Program-made: the position numbers and the translations under genes
Shown: one piece after another, positions 41,350 through 52,287 of the stretch
How positions within the stretch are numbered: the first letter of the stretch is position 1
Layout: every line of letters begins with the position of its first letter
Notes under the pieces: generated by a model
What the model was told of the DNA's origin: nothing
Database searches by the model: none
What the model saw: the letters and a program-made list of their open reading frames with translations, nothing else
Assembly: GCF_963678635.1 (NCBI RefSeq)
Contig: NC_087068.1
Span: forward strand, 870,001 to 934,000
DNA length: 64,000 nucleotides
From: Symsagittifera roscoffensis
Taxonomy: Eukaryota > Xenacoelomorpha > Acoela > Convolutidae
Direction of reading: 5' to 3'

Positions 41350-41389
41350 AGCTAACGTGAGGTCAAAGTATCCTGACCTCACTTTAGCT
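41350..41389. repeat. 16-bp inverted repeat
   Basis: AGCTAACGTGAGGTCA (41350-41365) and TGACCTCACTTTAGCT (41374-41389) pair over 16 positions with one mismatch around an 8-base loop. Confidence 0.7.
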
Positions 41390-41476
41390 AGATACTACCG
41401 TTAAACACTAGGCCACATGACCTGAGGTACACAAATAATTGTAACTAACTCTTGGGTTGACCTCCCTATACAAAAA

Positions 41477-41577
41477 GTGCTTGTTATAGAATTTCATGCA
41501 ATAAAACTGCTTGTCAAACAATTACATACAATAAGTCCATAGAAAAACGCTTGGTATACAATTTTCATACACGATTT
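41477..41577. repeat. three degenerate ~30-bp tandem units
   Basis: GCTTG-TATA-AATTTCAT-CAATAA-like units at 41477-41506, 41507-41536 and 41548-41577. Diverged but in register. Confidence 0.4.
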
Positions 41578-42700
41578 CTAGTCATAACTCCAGGTAAAAT
41601 TAATTTCAGTAACTTTCCTGGCAAGCTTTTGAACGTAGACTGAACTTTGTATTTTGTGAATAGTAAGTGGAATCCGCAAGAAGGACGCTCTAATTGTTCT
41701 TCTTTCGTTGTCTTTGATCATTCCGACAAAATTGTAACATGTTTGAAGAACTTTCTCTGGATTACAAAAACCTACACACACCAGATTGTGCACATATCCA
41801 GTGCACATTTTGACCTCGTAATGAGAAATTGCATGACAAGCATTTTTAGTCAGCCCGGGCAACTAATGCAATGTAACACTTTTTATAACTAGCGCTAAAT
41901 TGTACTGTGTCGCAACGACCATTTTGGAACCTGATCTAAACTATATTTTATGATTTGATAAATTGGATATTTTACCACTGTAAAGTATTTAATATTAATC
42001 AATAATAATCCATCTAACTAACAACCCACTTATTTGTAAGTGCTGAAATTACTTGTAATTTCAGCACCAGAGAGATTTGAATTTAACTTAGAAATTAGTT
42101 GTCTCTCCAAGAGAACTTCAGCAGCCGCAACAAACCAGTATACCCTAGATCTATTGAGCCTAGCAGAGACTAGTTAAACACCCTGAGACTAGAAAGTATA
42201 AGAGTAAGGTTAGGATCGGTATTAGACTAAGAAGTTGCACGAATCTATCCGGCCGAAAATAAGATAGCGTGACGAGCAGACGGTGTACCCTATCCGAAAT
42301 TACTCTATGAGTTAACCAAATCGGTCCTAACTTATCTGGTGAGACCATAAGTCTCGAATAAGACCTTAATAGCTTAGAACTAACCAAAAATAGATTAGAA
42401 TTTAGACAAAACATTTTCAAAATGTTATACGATAATAATTTAATCGAAATGTCTCTACGACTCAATAGATCAGAGCCGATATTCCGAACAATAATAGAAC
42501 TACCCGGAATTGGAAGAAGACCTCGAACAAGAGACGACATACGACAAAGTAGAAACTTACCATATAGTTTTATGATTGTACGGCAAAAGCCAACACAAAC
42601 TTTTATATTTAGAATCTTATTAGCCATGAATTTAGATTTTCATCTGCAAACATAAAATTTTGAAGTCAATCTTCATGATCATTTCAGGCGCTAAACAAAA
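41578..42700. other. stretch before element C, no gene recognised
   Basis: Overlapping ORFs on both strands at 41578-41892 and 42160-42655 have no family motif. Composition is balanced here; the A-rich, G-poor bias of element C begins near 42.7-42.8 kb. Confidence 0.4.
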
Positions 42701-42960
42701 TTATTAATGTACGTACAATAACGATTGATAAAAAGATCTCAGATTGTTTTCTTAATTTCTGCAGTCTTATATAAAACATATTTGAAAAATATTTATTGAA
42801 AATGAAAATAAAAATTAGTAGCATGACAATAAATTGTTAGTAATCATAAATCATCTGTTGTCCCAGCTTCATCACCTAAACATAACAGCAATCATAAGCT
42901 CACTAATATCATTAAAATACTAAATCTTTTTCTTAAATAAAATCAAACCATTTTAAACTT

Positions 42961-43080
42961 AAATTCACTTAATTTTAAAATCAGATCATCAAGGCTTATC
43001 CTTGGATCTCAATTAATTTTCTATTTCACTAAATTTAAAACCTGATCATCAAGGCCTATCCTTGGATCAAAAAGAACAAC
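42961..43080 (+). repeat. 60-bp tandem duplication in element C leader
   Basis: Two adjacent 60-base units share TTTCACT-AA-TTTAAAA-C-GATCATCAAGG and TATCCTTGGATC. Each contains a small CAAGG/CCTTG hairpin. It lies in the non-coding leader upstream of gag, where an LTR or packaging signal might be expected. Confidence 0.6.
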
Positions 43081-44019
43081 TTTGTTCTCCTACACCCACT
43101 TAGCAAGTGTCTAACGACCTCAAACGAGGATTCACTATCCAATCCTTCCAAAAGACCCAAGATTAATAGAAATTTTTTAATAAAACTAACCATTCAAATT
43201 AAGATAAACAGTGAAAAACTTCGGTTATTCATCCTTCACTTGAAACCTCCTCTTACCAGACCCAGGATAGATCTTAGACTTAGTAAGTTTAAAATAGTAT
43301 CTAACGAACTACTTGCGTTCTAATTATACCTGAACCTTGTGGATCGATTTACTATTCTCCAACCCTTGAACACAATCACTACCCCTAAGTAAGATTAAAT
43401 AAGTTAACACCTTAGCTTAGACTAGCCACGAGAAATTAAATAATCATTCTTCGGAATCAATATACTTTTCTCTCCAACCCTAAATAAAAAGACCCAGCTT
43501 AAGCTAACCAAAAAATCGTAAGCACTAACAGTCTAAGAAAATAGAAATATCTAACAACTTTTTGCATCTCTCATCCTTAACCTTATGTCATTCAAAAATC
43601 TAGGGAATAAGCAAACAATCGTTTTACACAACTGTGAAATAGATAACAAAAATACGATCTTGTAATCACACCCCATACACAAACAGTTGGATACATTAGA
43701 ACAAAACGACAAACAATAAAAAGAAAAATTATAAACAAACAAAGACAAATCACACGAAAAAGATTTTCAAAAAATAGAAACGCATTTTTCGAATCAGAAG
43801 CCAGCAACTTAGACAAACTCTACAAATTAAAAGAATCAATTGATAAAAATTGTCCCATTCACGATCAATTATATTTTTCCGATTCAGAAACAACTTCAAA
43901 TTCATCAAAAAGAGGAAAAAGAAGAATAAAATACAAACACAAACCAGTACACTTGTATAATTGGAATCAACCAATTAGACACATCGATAGTTATATATTA
44001 ACAGTCATCAAACGAAAAA

Positions 44020-46689
44020 ATGAGCCACACTCAAAGTGACGATAGTCCAGATGACGAATAGGTTTACCCCTTCCTCATAGATGCACCCGATAATAGAGGG
44101 CAACATGATTTTTGCAAGAATTTACTCGTAAATTTGTTTGAACCCGGAATCAGTCCATGCAAAGCAGAATTCCCAGATGTAAAAATCAAAAGACAAATTA
44201 TTGAACATTATTTGAAAGACATATGTAACTTAACACAACAATATGGAATCTACACCATAGAATTCAGCACACCAAATACGAATCATCGTAAATATGTAAT
44301 TCAAACAGATGATCTTGAATTAGAATTTTCAAAAGTATTCCTAGAATATATCAAAAACATACAACATCATAATTCACAAAGAGCAAACTCTATATTCACT
44401 AATGAAGTTTTTGCAATTATATATACCTATATCTCTATATTAGAAAAAACAGAATTTCAAAGTATCTCACCAACTGAAACATCCAAACATACAAAAATAC
44501 GAAATGAAATTACATTATTTTCAACTTTTCTACATATAATCAAAGAAAATTTCACAAAAGACGATGTTTCACAACACACAAAACATGACTTACAAAAAAT
44601 TTTGGCCTGGTTTATAATAGATTATTTCACACATAATTTAGACTTAATTTCACAAGCAAGAAAAAATTTCAGACCTCAAAATTCAATTGATGACACTGCC
44701 TGACAATCAGACTACGTTTGGGACCCTGAATGGTCTCATCCTACATTTATAAATATCCCACAATCTATCTCAAGTCAAGCAATAAGTACAATATCTTATC
44801 ACAGAGATTATGTAAAAGTAATACCATTAACCATTGATGCAACATCATTAAACTACAATACATTTTTACCTGATACACGAAATAACAGTTTAAATTCGAC
44901 CGTCATACACAATGAAAACCTTAATGCATCTAGGAATCTTACACAACAAGATATTCAAACACCATCACACTTCATAAATGAAGAAATTGTCCAAACAACA
45001 ACAACTACACAACAAAGTATTTCACCAATACACCCAAATTTAACAACACCAAGAAATACAAATACTTCACTGGCACAAGTAACCTTACAATCAACCGTTA
45101 AACCTTCGGTTGCTCCAAAATATTCACATATGGATTATCAAACATATAGAGAAATGACAAAACCATCAAAACCACGAAAAACATTCACAAGAAATAATTT
45201 TGCAGAACACAATTATAATTATGCACATTCGTTAAAAGCAAACTACCCCCCATGAAAAAATAATAATCATGTATGTTCTCACTATTGGGATAACCCAATG
45301 ACAACAACCAACTCAGTAAATTTTCAAACTAATTCACATCCTCCACAGGATCATAGTGAAAATTACCCATTCTTTCAACAAAATAAAAATAAAAAGCAAG
45401 CACCTCATCATACGGATTATTTATCATCTGATGATGATTATTTACAACCAGACATTTTTGCATAATATACCCAGGAATATCGCACACAAGGATCGCGACG
45501 ACCTCATACATATAATAGAATTTTTTCTCCAAACCCAACAGATACACGAAATCAACAACCAATACATATGCCAAATCTAACTAATACACAATCTTTTCAA
45601 CCGATTCAACCGCAAAACCTAATGACTATGCACTCATATCAACCAACTGAAATGCAAAATGAAATACCGCTTCTATATTACCTTCAGCAACACAAAATAA
45701 CAAAAAATCAACTTTCAAATTTTTCGCAAATGCCAAATGCCGCAGAATCGCTACAGATGACAATGAATCCATACCTCATGGGTGGATCATCAATAACATC
45801 CAAAAAACCACTGATGGTATTTACAGGAACAGATCCTGAATATTCTGTAGAAGATTATTTAAATGCAGTAACAGCAAATTTAATTTCAAATATAGGACCT
45901 GAACCAATTAATACGCCACTACATCAAAATTGGATACATAGACGCACAGCATTGATACAAACAACCTTAGATGGCGCAGCTCAAAAATGGTTTTCAGTAT
46001 TACCTATAGAAATAAAATCAAATTGGAAAAGATTTACACAAGAATTTTCAAAAATGTTTGACTCCGAGAGAAATAAGCAACAACAAAGAGTTTTATGTAA
46101 TGAAATTCGCAGATTACCAAATGAAACCATCAAACAACTAGCAGTACGTATCGAAACACTAGTTCGAAAAGCATATTCATTAAATACACACGATTATAAA
46201 AACACAAAAATGACAGAAATCTTAATGATGACCTTAACACCTCAATTAAGGAAAATAGCAATAAAAAAGAGAGCATCTCATCCTTCCTCAATTCGAGAGC
46301 CAGATTTAGATTTTCGAAAACTAATAGATAAACTAGAGCAAGCGGAAATCACAATGAAACTTGAAGAAACAGAAAATCTAAAACTACAATATGTTAATCG
46401 AATTGAAACAAACACTACACATATAAATAACATACAGGAATCAGATACAGACCAAATTGAAAAAATCACTGAAATACTAAATATTTATGAAAAACATCCA
46501 AATTTTAAAGGCAAACCATTTTTCAAAAAATGGTGTGATTATTGCCGACGATACGGACACAGTATTTCCGAATGTAGACAAAAACAACAAGATAATCAGA
46601 ATAAACCTCAAAAGCATAAAGAACCAAATAAATCGTTCTATCAATATATGAAAAAAAGATCAAAATCTACCAAACAAAAATATATATAG
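44020..46689 (+). pseudogene. gag of element C, first copy (with in-frame stops)
   Basis: A single frame runs from ATG 44020 (MSHTQSDDSPDDE) to TAG 46687-46689, interrupted by TAG 44059, TGA 44701, TGA 45253 and TAA 45463. The N-terminal part (44134-44703) is an uncharacterised, mostly helical domain. A Thr/Gln/Asn-rich linker follows, then a capsid-like region at 45568-46400 (TLDGAAQKWFSVLP, WKRFTQEFSKMF, NETIKQLAVRIETLVRKAY) and a CX2CX4HX4C zinc knuckle CDYCRRYGHSISEC near the end. Gag would form the particle shell and bind RNA. The 5' 709 bases of the frame are outside the duplicated unit and occur once. Confidence 0.75.
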
Positions 46690-46690
46690 T

Positions 46691-47698
46691 AACAACAGTT
46701 CAGAAAAACCACTTCCGAACAACACCAACTACACAAGGAATCAATCACCATATAACTCAAGTTATAGAGGAAGATCACCAGAACGAAGAAATACACAAAA
46801 TTCTTCACAAAATAATTATAATCGATCAAATAGTCGAAATAACTATTCGAGATCAAATTCCAATGCAACACAATTTGTTTCTAGATCTAGTTCCCAATCA
46901 AACCCAAGAAATAAACACTATTCCAATAATCAATCACGAAACTCATCATACAACAGAAATAGAAACTATTCACATAACCGAAATAGAAGTTATTCGAACA
47001 ATCAAAATCAGAATTACTCGAACAATCGATCAAGAAATAACTCGTATAATAGATCAAACTATCACAGATCAAATGACAATTATCAAAACAGATCACGGAA
47101 CAATTCACAAAATCGAAATTCAAGTTATAATAATCAATATAGAAATTATTCCCAGTCACCACATAGGAATAATAACCATTATAATAATTCTAAACATCGA
47201 TACAGAAGTAGTACACCAAAACATCAAAAACATTTTAATCAAGTACAGTCAAATGAAGAAACAACATCAGACCCCCCAGGTATTGATGACACAGGAAGTA
47301 ACGAACTACAACTAAATCAAATAAACTGTGGATCATCAGATACAGAAAGTGATACAGAAAATACCATCTCCGTAAAAATGATAACAGTCAAAAACGACTA
47401 TGAACCTATCATTTATGAACAACCTTTTACATCACATATATATGAAAATCAATTGGAACTCCTTCACAATTATTATATTGAACCCATCGATACTACACAA
47501 ACTGCACAAGAAGTAAACGAAATTAACACGGTAATTAAACCCGATGAAAAAGACAAAACAAAATGTTTAAACACAAATCATATTTATCAAAATATACAAA
47601 AAGAACAACCCAGAGAAAAAATTTGGACAATACCATTTCTCTTAGAAAGTCCAAGAAACAAAGAATTTCAACCACCAGATCTTGAAATTAATTTTTAA
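46691..47698 (+). pseudogene. Arg/Ser/Asn/Tyr-rich Gag extension of element C, first copy
   Basis: Directly after the zinc-knuckle frame, in the +1 frame, 335 codons are open without an early ATG. The first half is an extraordinary low-complexity domain of Asn, Ser, Arg and Tyr (SYRGRSPERRN; repeated NYS and RNR words), as in RNA-binding disordered proteins. The second half is acidic (SSDTESDTEN) and precedes the protease. It ends at TAA 47696, where a one-base backward slip on a five-T run enters the protease frame (LIDSGAESN). The ORFs starting at 46863 (+) and 46887 (-) are shadows of this low-complexity region. Confidence 0.65.
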
Positions 47699-49315
47699 TT
47701 GATTCAGGAGCAGAATCAAACATAATCAATATTCCCACATGGAATGAAATCAAAACATTACATCCAAAATTAACGCCTCTTGCAACCTCTAGTAAACTAG
47801 CAACAGCACAAGGATCAACATTAGTGAATTATGGAAAAATCCAATTATTCCTTCTCCCCACAAGAACAATGAAGCAAAATAAAATTCTAAACAAACCATT
47901 TAAACAAATATTTCATATTACTGATATTAAGTACAATATCATTGGCATGCCATTTATATCAAAACATATACCAACAATCAACATCTTAAATAGTAAAATA
48001 CTAATCAAAGATAAGTACACAAAAACAAAAAATACAGCTCTCACATTTTTTCAAAGATTAAATAAACAACCACTATTCTTCTCAAAATTTTATCCAATTT
48101 ATAACCAACAACGGAATCACCTGAAACCATTATCAGGAAAAATATATAATTTTTCAATAAAACAAGTTCACCAGTATGATAAAAAACAAAACAAACAACA
48201 ACTCTATATGTCAGCTTTTGAATTCAAACCTATCCATAAGTTTTTCAAAATCACAATTTCATCTATAAAATATTTGAAAAACACGAATTCTGACATCATT
48301 TCGTTACACGTGTATAACAATACACCGTATCAAGTAACATTGCTCTTAGGACTTTTAGGATATTGCAAAACAAACGCTACAATCTCACCCCTACATGAAA
48401 TAGCCTACCGCGTAAATAATATACTCCAATTATTAGATATTTGCCAATCTACAATTCTTGACGAAGAACTATCCATAAATAAAATAATAAGCAATGAAAA
48501 ACGAAACACAGATTATTTCACAAAAACACCCTATTTTAAACCAACGTTCAAAATATCAAATTACACAAAAGAACAACAAAAATTTTTAACGATGTTTAAT
48601 TTTGAACACTCACAAATTACACAAATCGAATTTGACAAACTAGCAAAACAATTGTTAAAATATTCAACAGTCTACGCAACATCAAAATTTGATGTTGGGA
48701 AAGTCAGTTCATCAATACATCTCCCGTTAAAACCTGACACAGTTTTCAAAAAACAAAGAGCTAGTAAAGTACCAATTCATTTACACGACAAAGTAAATAG
48801 ATTACTTGATATCTTAGAACAATACAAAATTATCTCACCAGTAAATAAAGAAGAACAACCAAAAGGTAACACATTTATTAACCCTGTTATCAATCTAGCA
48901 AAATGAGAATCATTAAAAATAGTTTTAGACGCTAGATACCTCAATTCACTAATAGAAGAATCGAAATGCAATTGGCCTATTGAACCAATACAAGTTATTT
49001 TAACAAAAATAAACAGAAAATACTTTACAACCGCAGATATGAATAGTGCATACAATCAAATGCCACTAGATGAACAATCACGACGTTTAACACAATTTGT
49101 TATTGGAAATCAACAATATGAATTTAACCGCCTATTCTATGGAATTTCCATAGGACCAGCAGCATTTTCAGCTTTTATGAGTAAAATTTTTAAACCACTA
49201 ATATTCAAGAAAAACTCAATCACCTATTTGGATGATGTTTTTAGGCAATCACAGACAAAAGAAGAAATGTTTACAGTTTTAGAGCACTATCATAAAATAC
49301 TTCAGAACAAAAATC
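47690..49315 (+). pseudogene. protease and partial RT of element C, first copy (truncated by the duplication)
   Basis: Begins with the aspartic protease motif LIDSGAESNII near 47700, continues through a long spacer (47824-48906) ending SKVPIHLHDKVNRLLD and NTFINPVINLAK, crosses TGA 48904-48906, and enters RT (IVLDARYLN, TADMNSAYNQMP, YLDDVFRQSQ). It is cut after LQNKN at 49315, where the second unit starts. It lacks RT thumb, RNase H and integrase. Confidence 0.75.
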
Positions 49316-50156
49316 CTAATGGTCTCATCCTACATTTATAAATATCCCACAATCTATCTCAAGTCAAGCAATAAGTACAATATCTTATCACAGAGATTAT
49401 GTAAAAGTAATACCATTAACCATTGATGCAACATCATTAAACTACAATACATTTTTACCTGATACACGAAATAACAGTTTAAATTCGACCGTCATACACA
49501 ATGAAAACCTTAATGCATCTAGGAATCTTACACAACAAGATATTCAAACACCATCACACTTCATAAATGAAGAAATTGTCCAAACAACAACAACTACACA
49601 ACAAAGTATTTCACCAATACACCCAAATTTAACAACACCAAGAAATACAAATACTTCACTGGCACAAGTAACCTTACAATCAACCGTTAAACCTTCGGTT
49701 GCTCCAAAATATTCACATATGGATTATCAAACATATAGAGAAATGACAAAACCATCAAAACCACGAAAAACATTCACAAGAAATAATTTTGCAGAACACA
49801 ATTATAATTATGCACATTCGTTAAAAGCAAACTACCCCCCATGAAAAAATAATAATCATGTATGTTCTCACTATTGGGATAACCCAATGACAACAACCAA
49901 CTCAGTAAATTTTCAAACTAATTCACATCCTCCACAGGATCATAGTGAAAATTACCCATTCTTTCAACAAAATAAAAATAAAAAGCAAGCACCTCATCAT
50001 ACGGATTATTTATCATCTGATGATGATTATTTACAACCAGACATTTTTGCATAATATACCCAGGAATATCGCACACAAGGATCGCGACGACCTCATACAT
50101 ATAATAGAATTTTTTCTCCAAACCCAACAGATACACGAAATCAACAACCAATACAT

Positions 50157-51278
50157 ATGCCAAATCTAACTAATACACAATCTTTTCAACCGATTCAACC
50201 GCAAAACCTAATGACTATGCACTCATATCAACCAACTGAAATGCAAAATGAAATACCGCTTCTATATTACCTTCAGCAACACAAAATAACAAAAAATCAA
50301 CTTTCAAATTTTTCGCAAATGCCAAATGCCGCAGAATCGCTACAGATGACAATGAATCCATACCTCATGGGTGGATCATCAATAACATCCAAAAAACCAC
50401 TGATGGTATTTACAGGAACAGATCCTGAATATTCTGTAGAAGATTATTTAAATGCAGTAACAGCAAATTTAATTTCAAATATAGGACCTGAACCAATTAA
50501 TACGCCACTACATCAAAATTGGATACATAGACGCACAGCATTGATACAAACAACCTTAGATGGCGCAGCTCAAAAATGGTTTTCAGTATTACCTATAGAA
50601 ATAAAATCAAATTGGAAAAGATTTACACAAGAATTTTCAAAAATGTTTGACTCCGAGAGAAATAAGCAACAACAAAGAGTTTTATGTAATGAAATTCGCA
50701 GATTACCAAATGAAACCATCAAACAACTAGCAGTACGTATCGAAACACTAGTTCGAAAAGCATATTCATTAAATACACACGATTATAAAAACACAAAAAT
50801 GACAGAAATCTTAATGATGACCTTAACACCTCAATTAAGGAAAATAGCAATAAAAAAGAGAGCATCTCATCCTTCCTCAATTCGAGAGCCAGATTTAGAT
50901 TTTCGAAAACTAATAGATAAACTAGAGCAAGCGGAAATCACAATGAAACTTGAAGAAACAGAAAATCTAAAACTACAATATGTTAATCGAATTGAAACAA
51001 ACACTACACATATAAATAACATACAGGAATCAGATACAGACCAAATTGAAAAAATCACTGAAATACTAAATATTTATGAAAAACATCCAAATTTTAAAGG
51101 CAAACCATTTTTCAAAAAATGGTGTGATTATTGCCGACGATACGGACACAGTATTTCCGAATGTAGACAAAAACAACAAGATAATCAGAATAAACCTCAA
51201 AAGCATAAAGAACCAAATAAATCGTTCTATCAATATATGAAAAAAAGATCAAAATCTACCAAACAAAAATATATATAG
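50157..51278 (+). CDS. gag capsid/zinc-knuckle ORF of element C, second copy
   Basis: 373-codon open frame identical in product to 45568-46689. It contains the capsid-like segment and the CX2CX4HX4C zinc knuckle CDYCRRYGHSISEC (about residue 325). It is a 3' part of a longer gag frame: upstream codons (49318-50156) are in frame but interrupted by TGA 49842 and TAA 50052, so the ATG at 50157 is probably an internal Met. No 5' leader or gag N-terminus precedes this copy. Confidence 0.7.
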   Translation: MPNLTNTQSFQPIQPQNLMTMHSYQPTEMQNEIPLLYYLQQHKITKNQLSNFSQMPNAAESLQMTMNPYLMGGSSITSKKPLMVFTGTDPEYSVEDYLNAVTANLISNIGPEPINTPLHQNWIHRRTALIQTTLDGAAQKWFSVLPIEIKSNWKRFTQEFSKMFDSERNKQQQRVLCNEIRRLPNETIKQLAVRIETLVRKAYSLNTHDYKNTKMTEILMMTLTPQLRKIAIKKRASHPSSIREPDLDFRKLIDKLEQAEITMKLEETENLKLQYVNRIETNTTHINNIQESDTDQIEKITEILNIYEKHPNFKGKPFFKKWCDYCRRYGHSISECRQKQQDNQNKPQKHKEPNKSFYQYMKKRSKSTKQKYI

Positions 51279-51279
51279 T

Positions 51280-52287
51280 AACAACAGTTCAGAAAAACCA
51301 CTTCCGAACAACACCAACTACACAAGGAATCAATCACCATATAACTCAAGTTATAGAGGAAGATCACCAGAACGAAGAAATACACAAAATTCTTCACAAA
51401 ATAATTATAATCGATCAAATAGTCGAAATAACTATTCGAGATCAAATTCCAATGCAACACAATTTGTTTCTAGATCTAGTTCCCAATCAAACCCAAGAAA
51501 TAAACACTATTCCAATAATCAATCACGAAACTCATCATACAACAGAAATAGAAACTATTCACATAACCGAAATAGAAGTTATTCGAACAATCAAAATCAG
51601 AATTACTCGAACAATCGATCAAGAAATAACTCGTATAATAGATCAAACTATCACAGATCAAATGACAATTATCAAAACAGATCACGGAACAATTCACAAA
51701 ATCGAAATTCAAGTTATAATAATCAATATAGAAATTATTCCCAGTCACCACATAGGAATAATAACCATTATAATAATTCTAAACATCGATACAGAAGTAG
51801 TACACCAAAACATCAAAAACATTTTAATCAAGTACAGTCAAATGAAGAAACAACATCAGACCCCCCAGGTATTGATGACACAGGAAGTAACGAACTACAA
51901 CTAAATCAAATAAACTGTGGATCATCAGATACAGAAAGTGATACAGAAAATACCATCTCCGTAAAAATGATAACAGTCAAAAACGACTATGAACCTATCA
52001 TTTATGAACAACCTTTTACATCACATATATATGAAAATCAATTGGAACTCCTTCACAATTATTATATTGAACCCATCGATACTACACAAACTGCACAAGA
52101 AGTAAACGAAATTAACACGGTAATTAAACCCGATGAAAAAGACAAAACAAAATGTTTAAACACAAATCATATTTATCAAAATATACAAAAAGAACAACCC
52201 AGAGAAAAAATTTGGACAATACCATTTCTCTTAGAAAGTCCAAGAAACAAAGAATTTCAACCACCAGATCTTGAAATTAATTTTTAA
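51280..52287 (+). CDS. Arg/Ser/Asn/Tyr-rich Gag extension of element C, second copy
   Basis: Same open frame as 46691-47698, offset by 4,589 bases. Low-complexity Asn/Ser/Arg/Tyr region, then an acidic linker, ending at TAA 52285 beside the five-T slip site into protease. Expression would need a +1 shift or readthrough from the zinc-knuckle ORF, which is not demonstrated. Confidence 0.55.
   Translation, partial: NNSSEKPLPNNTNYTRNQSPYNSSYRGRSPERRNTQNSSQNNYNRSNSRNNYSRSNSNATQFVSRSSSQSNPRNKHYSNNQSRNSSYNRNRNYSHNRNRSYSNNQNQNYSNNRSRNNSYNRSNYHRSNDNYQNRSRNNSQNRNSSYNNQYRNYSQSPHRNNNHYNNSKHRYRSSTPKHQKHFNQVQSNEETTSDPPGIDDTGSNELQLNQINCGSSDTESDTENTISVKMITVKNDYEPIIYEQPFTSHIYENQLELLHNYYIEPIDTTQTAQEVNEINTVIKPDEKDKTKCLNTNHIYQNIQKEQPREKIWTIPFLLESPRNKEFQPPDLEINF

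Larger units (their letters stand above)
44729..49315 (+). repeat. tandem duplication in element C, unit 1
   Basis: Repeats at a constant offset of 4,589 bases as 49318-53904. It spans most of gag, protease and the RT palm up to just after YLDDVFRQSQ. All ORF products compared between the units are identical. Two bases (CT, 49316-49317) sit at the junction. Confidence 0.95.

Noticed and set aside
42160-42655. Overlapping ORFs on both strands (155 and 77 codons)
   Set aside because: Neither has recognisable motifs and they sit upstream of the element C composition shift. Could be a decayed exon, but nothing supports it.
46863-47315. 150-codon Ile/Thr/His-rich ORF and the matching minus-strand ORF (also at 51452-51904)
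   Set aside because: Alternate-frame readings of the low-complexity Asn/Ser/Arg/Tyr Gag extension; the +1 frame runs unbroken through the region and leads to protease.
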